A DNA stretch of 7,823 nt, from NCBI GenBank assembly GCA_030636615.1, contig DAOVWP010000029.1, positions 1 to 7,823 on the forward strand, written 5' to 3'. The position numbers were made by a program, and so were the translations under genes. A model generated the notes under the pieces. The model saw only the letters and a program-made list of their open reading frames with translations. It searched no databases and was not told the origin of the DNA. Shown piece after piece: positions 5,455 to 7,823 of the stretch. This DNA is from Candidatus Nanohaloarchaea archaeon (GTDB lineage Archaea > EX4484-52 > GLR71). Position 1 is the first letter of the stretch. The number at the start of each line of letters is the position of its first letter.

Positions 5455-5700
5455 ATGAGTTATAGATTGTTTGTAGCTGAAAAAATAGATGAAAATATAT
5501 CTATGGAAACAGCACTTGAAGTTTTAGGAGTAAATAAAAGTCAAGATTTCATGGCATCTTTCCTTTTAAATTATAACAAACTAGGTATTATAGGTAGTTT
5601 GGAAACTGCTGCATTTGTTACAGGAAGAAAAAGATTTTCAAAACAAATAAGGCATTATAATAGTAGAAAACAAACAGAAATAAAAAGTTATAATATATAG
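5455..5700 (+). CDS. Hypothetical 81-residue protein
   Basis: I do not recognise this protein. From ATG 5455 it encodes 81 residues. The frame stays open upstream to 5377 but without an ATG, and a TTG at 5425 would add 10 residues. The N-terminal half is acidic and helical in character (AEKIDENISMETALEVLGVNK); the middle is hydrophobic (FMASFLLNYNKLGIIGSLETAAF). The C-terminus is strongly basic (GRKRFSKQIRHYNSRKQ), which would suit nucleic-acid binding, but no known fold is evident and there are no cysteines. A GAGAGAG tract (5433-5439) is well spaced for the ATG at 5444, whose 4-codon frame ends in an ATGA overlap with ATG 5455, suggesting translational coupling. The gene is visibly more AT-rich than its neighbours, with codons such as AAA, ATA, TTA and AGA dominating. 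That could mean recent acquisition or a fast-evolving lineage-specific gene. It could also be a decayed fragment. Confidence 0.5.
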   Translation: MSYRLFVAEKIDENISMETALEVLGVNKSQDFMASFLLNYNKLGIIGSLETAAFVTGRKRFSKQIRHYNSRKQTEIKSYNI

Positions 5701-5720
5701 ATAATATTACTTCTGAATGA

Positions 5721-5725
5721 TTTTT
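5721..5725 (+). terminator. Oligo-T tract after the 81-residue gene
   Basis: T5 on the plus strand, 20 nt after the TAG stop and followed by AAAA, so the minus strand also has a T4 here. It suits convergent termination between this gene and iscU. Confidence 0.3.
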
Positions 5726-5747
5726 AAAATGAAAGATTAAATAGTAT

Positions 5748-5752
5748 AAAAA
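5748..5752 (-). terminator. Oligo-T tract after iscU
   Basis: The minus strand has T5 two nt after the iscU stop codon. It is the likely 3' end of the regulator-iscS-iscU transcript if archaeal oligo-T termination applies. Confidence 0.35.
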
Positions 5753-5754
5753 CT

Positions 5755-6153
5755 TTAATCAGTTGTGTGTTCTTTGGTCATATGTTTCTTCTGGTAGTTA
5801 TCTATTGCCTTATGAAGAGCTTCAACAGAAAGATTGGAACAATGCATCTTCTGAGCAGGAAGACCGCCAAGCTCTTTTGCAACCATATCCCGTGTCAGAT
5901 CCTTTGCCTCTTCAAGAGTCTTTCCAAGAGCCAGCTCAGTCATCTTTGATGATGTGGCAATAGCAGCAACACAGCCAAAAGTCTTTACTTTTATATCTTT
6001 TATTATGTTGTTATCTATTTTTAGAAAGACTTTCATTATATCACCACAGGTAGGATTTCCTACTTCCCCTTCTGCGTCAGGATTGTCCATACTGCCCATA
6101 TTTTTCGGGTTTCTGAAATTATCAATCACTTTTTCATTATAATCGTCCATCAT
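5755..6153 (-). CDS. iscU: Iron-sulfur cluster assembly scaffold IscU
   Basis: This is the scaffold on which [2Fe-2S] and [4Fe-4S] clusters are built from iron and from sulfur delivered by IscS. 132 residues, typical length. The three conserved ligand cysteines are present: C36 in GNPTCGD, C61 in TFGCVAAIATSS, and C105 in KMHCSNLS. D38 (CGD) and H104, both conserved cluster ligands or modulators, are also present. The sequence before HC is LPAQKM instead of the bacterial LPPVK motif that binds the HscA chaperone. That fits the absence of hscA/hscB here. The tail after about 122 is a short polar extension. A GTG at 6159 would extend the frame by two residues, but it lies inside the ribosome-binding site, so ATG 6153 is preferred. 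It lies 12 nt after the iscS stop, the last gene of a three-gene operon. Confidence 0.95.
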   Translation of the reverse strand: MMDDYNEKVIDNFRNPKNMGSMDNPDAEGEVGNPTCGDIMKVFLKIDNNIIKDIKVKTFGCVAAIATSSKMTELALGKTLEEAKDLTRDMVAKELGGLPAQKMHCSNLSVEALHKAIDNYQKKHMTKEHTTD

Positions 6154-6154
6154 A

Positions 6155-6164
6155 ATCACTCCCC
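6155..6164 (-). promoter_or_regulatory. Ribosome-binding site of iscU
   Basis: GGGGAGTGAT lies between the iscS TAG and the iscU ATG; GGAG is 5 nt before ATG 6153. This decides the start in favour of 6153 over GTG 6159. Confidence 0.65.
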
Positions 6165-6165
6165 A

Positions 6166-7308
6166 CTATTTCAAAGGGCTTATTGCCCTCAGCTTTTCAA
6201 CAATAGGTTTAAGAGTATCTATTGTGTAGTCTATCTCTTCTTTTGTCGTAAACCTGCTTATGGTAAAACGAATTGAACCGTGCGCATGCTCCGGCCGTAT
6301 GCCCATAGCCAGCAACACATGGCTTGGCTCAAGCTTCTTTGATGAACATGCAGATCCGGTCGATACAGCAATTTCTTTCATGTCAAGATGCATGAGAAGG
6401 CTTTCTCCTTCAATATACCTGAAAGATATGTTTATGTTGCTGCACAGCCTGTTGTCTCTGGGACCATTAAGAACTGTGTCAGGGATTGATCTTTGTATGC
6501 CATCTATAAGCTGATCTTTAAGCCGGTTCTGTAATTTTATGTGTTCAGGAGTTGAAAGGTCAACAGATTTCGCAAAACCGACTATGCCTGAAATGTTTTC
6601 AGTGCCTGCCCTTACATCAAATTCATGGCTGCCGCCATCAGACAGTTTTGTTAATGGTGTTCCTTTTTTTATGTATAGCGCGCCGACACCTTTAGGACCA
6701 TGGATCTTGTGGGAACTTATAGAAATCAGGTCAACAGGGATCTTTTTTGTATCTATATCCACTTTTGTATAGCTCTGTACTGCATCTGTGTGAAAAATTA
6801 TGTTATTATCTTTACAGATCTGACCGATTCTCCGTATTGGCTGGATTGTACCTACTTCATTGTTGGCATGCATCAAAGTAACAAGTATAGTTTCAGCAGT
6901 TATAGATTCTTTAAGCTGGTTAAGGTCTATAAACGCATTTTCATCAACATCAAGGTATGTTATCCTGAACCCTTCCTTTTCAAGACTCTTGCATGAGTTC
7001 AGAACTGCCGGATGCTCTATCTTTGATGTTATTATATGGTTGCCCTTATCTTTCAGCGCTCTTGCAACACCTTTGATCGCAAGGTTGTCTGATTCTGTGC
7101 CGCCAGAGGTAAAGATTATCTCTCTTGAATCAGCATTAAAAGAGTCTGCAATTATTCTCCTGCTTATGTCAAGAGCCTCTTTTGCGGATTTTCCAAAGCT
7201 GTGAAGTGATGAGGCATTGCCGTATACTTCAGTGAAATACTTTGCCATTGTATCGGACACCTGCGGGTCCGTCATTGTCGTTGCTCCATTATCAAGATAA
7301 ACTTTCAT
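6166..7308 (-). CDS. iscS: Cysteine desulfurase IscS/NifS
   Basis: This PLP-dependent enzyme converts L-cysteine to L-alanine and holds the sulfur as a persulfide for transfer to IscU. 380 residues, typical of group I desulfurases. Seen: the opening YLDNGATT (4-11), IIFTSGGTESDNLAIKG (64-80), H99 in SKIEHPAV, which stacks on PLP, and NNEVGTIQPI (149-158). D175 and Q178 occur in HTDAVQS. The Schiff-base lysine K201 lies in SSHKIHGPKG. DGGSHEFDVRAGTENI (224-239) follows. The persulfide cysteine C321 is in the mobile-loop motif STGSACSS (316-323), followed by KKLEPSHVLLAMG. Substrate-binding R347 is in SIRFTISRF. The ATG at 7308 lies 5 nt after the regulator's stop; GGTG at the regulator's 3' end serves as ribosome-binding site, so translation of the two is probably coupled. 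The downstream partner is iscU. Nothing is truncated. Confidence 0.96.
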   Translation of the reverse strand: MKVYLDNGATTMTDPQVSDTMAKYFTEVYGNASSLHSFGKSAKEALDISRRIIADSFNADSREIIFTSGGTESDNLAIKGVARALKDKGNHIITSKIEHPAVLNSCKSLEKEGFRITYLDVDENAFIDLNQLKESITAETILVTLMHANNEVGTIQPIRRIGQICKDNNIIFHTDAVQSYTKVDIDTKKIPVDLISISSHKIHGPKGVGALYIKKGTPLTKLSDGGSHEFDVRAGTENISGIVGFAKSVDLSTPEHIKLQNRLKDQLIDGIQRSIPDTVLNGPRDNRLCSNINISFRYIEGESLLMHLDMKEIAVSTGSACSSKKLEPSHVLLAMGIRPEHAHGSIRFTISRFTTKEEIDYTIDTLKPIVEKLRAISPLK

Positions 7309-7313
7309 ATTAT

Positions 7314-7688
7314 TTACACCATCTTATTATGTATACAATCAGCGCAATTCGGAGGGGTTTTTTTGTTGATCTTTTTACTGATACTGCAGATCTGATTTGT
7401 ATCTACTATGAGTTTGCATATTCTTTGTATTTCGCTGAACGCTGAAGATTTTTTGTCTAAAATCTGTTGAACAGATATCCTTATCTCATCTTTTATTTCT
7501 GTGTTGAACTCTACTTCAGATGCTCTTCTGGAAGAGATATATTGCGAGACTGCTGCTTTTGTCACACCTAAAATCTTTGCAATCTCTGTCTGTTTAATGC
7601 CTTTTTCATGCATGATGTTTGATATTTCCCTTCTTATTGCAGGGATTATGTACCAGACTTCGATCTCCTGAGGCATTCTTGTGGTCAT
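7314..7688 (-). CDS. XRE-type HTH regulator with four C-terminal cysteines
   Basis: A probable DNA-binding regulator of 124 residues. The N-terminal part (about 8-55) is a helix-turn-helix of the XRE/Cro type. IRREISNIMHEKGIKQTEIA leads into KILGVTKAAVSQYISSRR, where QTEIAKILGVTKAAVSQYI is the recognition unit. The beginning, EIEVWYIIPAIRREI, resembles from memory the archaeal family COG2522 of predicted regulators. The C-terminal part carries C91, C101, C115 and C118, the last two in a CADC pair. This could hold an Fe-S cluster or another metal (inference). As first gene of an operon with iscS and iscU it occupies the place that IscR or SufR takes in bacteria, though those belong to a different family. 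No Shine-Dalgarno is seen. A perfect TATAAATA at 7702-7709 would start transcription near 7680, so the second ATG (7676, giving MPQEIEVW) may be the real start. Confidence 0.85.
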   Translation of the reverse strand: MTTRMPQEIEVWYIIPAIRREISNIMHEKGIKQTEIAKILGVTKAAVSQYISSRRASEVEFNTEIKDEIRISVQQILDKKSSAFSEIQRICKLIVDTNQICSISKKINKKTPPNCADCIHNKMV

Positions 7689-7701
7689 GTATGTTTTGGT
7701 A

Positions 7702-7709
7702 TATTTATA
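7702..7709 (-). promoter_or_regulatory. Putative TATA box of the regulator-iscS-iscU operon
   Basis: TATAAATA on the minus strand is centred about 30 nt before ATG 7676 and 18 nt before ATG 7688. That spacing favours a leaderless start at 7676. An alternative box, TTTATTAA (7717-7710), would suit 7688. Confidence 0.5.
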
Positions 7710-7732
7710 TTAATAAAGTTAACGATTGTTTA

Positions 7733-7750
7733 CTATTTGAATTTAAATAG
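7733..7750. promoter_or_regulatory. Imperfect palindrome between divergent promoters, candidate operator
   Basis: CTATTTGAATTTAAATAG has perfect 6-bp arms CTATTT and AAATAG and a nearly symmetric centre (16 of 18 positions). It lies about 24 bp upstream of the regulator's TATA box and overlaps the presumed TATA element of the rightward gene. It could be an operator for the regulator, or chance in AT-rich DNA. Confidence 0.35.
7742..7750 (+). promoter_or_regulatory. Putative TATA box of the right-edge gene
   Basis: TTTAAATAG is centred 26 nt before the ATG at 7772, with no Shine-Dalgarno in between, consistent with a leaderless transcript. Confidence 0.35.
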
Positions 7751-7771
7751 AAATCATAATAATTATTTAGT

Positions 7772-7823
7772 ATGGAAATAAAAATCGAGAGAGTGGACAA
7801 GGAATTGGATATGCTTAGATATG
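7772..7823 (+). CDS. 5' end of an unidentified gene, cut by window edge
   Basis: An ATG at 7772 opens a frame of 17 full codons to the edge: MEIKIERVDKELDMLRY, then one extra base. It is divergent from the regulator-isc operon and has a TATA-like element at leaderless distance. The alternating hydrophobic start followed by charged residues faintly recalls the N-terminus of archaeal RNA polymerase subunit L (Rpo11), but 17 residues are too few to identify it. Confidence 0.45.
   Translation, partial: MEIKIERVDKELDMLRY

Noticed and set aside
6159..6159. GTG start for iscU two codons upstream of ATG 6153
   Set aside because: It lies inside the GGGGAGTGAT ribosome-binding site, which is correctly spaced for ATG 6153.
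1..7823. CRISPR array, tRNA, rRNA, insertion sequence or defence system
   Set aside because: No regularly spaced repeats, cloverleaf-like segments, transposase motifs or defence-gene domains were seen. The known genes are housekeeping or membrane functions.

Overview
This AT-rich window looks archaeal. The evidence is a 20S proteasome alpha subunit next to two archaeal/eukaryal-type RNase P proteins, TATA-box promoters instead of -35/-10 boxes, and ribosome-binding sites of the GGTGATC type that match the usual archaeal 16S 3' end. A euryarchaeal or DPANN-type lineage fits; I cannot place it further.

Layout. 1-1932, minus strand: rpp30 -> pop5 -> psmA, a piece of the conserved archaeal exosome/proteasome/RNase P superoperon. 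psmA runs off the left edge and appears to have its own promoter in a 179-nt gap. 1933-2314: divergent gap holding one possible 45-residue secreted or membrane peptide. 2315-3277, plus: a CorA-type Mg2+/Co2+ channel. 3278-3581: convergent gap without a convincing gene but with two clear inverted repeats. 3582-5214, minus: a slipin/stomatin (SPFH) gene followed by an MscS-family channel gene that seems to have its own promoter. 5215-5454: AT-rich divergent leader. 5455-5700, plus: an unrecognised 81-residue protein. 5755-7688, minus: a compact operon of an XRE-type regulator with four C-terminal cysteines, then iscS, then iscU. 7772 to the edge, plus: the first 17 codons of a divergent gene.

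How the genes work together. Rpp30 and Pop5 are partners in the RNase P holoenzyme, and PsmA forms the outer rings and gate of the proteasome. IscS supplies persulfide sulfur to the IscU scaffold for Fe-S cluster assembly. The cysteine-bearing regulator at the head of that operon is well placed to sense cluster status and control its own operon. CorA, MscS and the slipin are all membrane proteins concerned with ion flux or membrane organisation.

Several genes (rpp30, mscS, the regulator, the right-edge gene) have a TATA-like box about 25-30 nt before the start codon and no Shine-Dalgarno, which suggests leaderless transcripts. Others (psmA, corA, the slipin, iscU) have clear ribosome-binding sites. 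All identifications come from reading motifs by eye; no database search was run.
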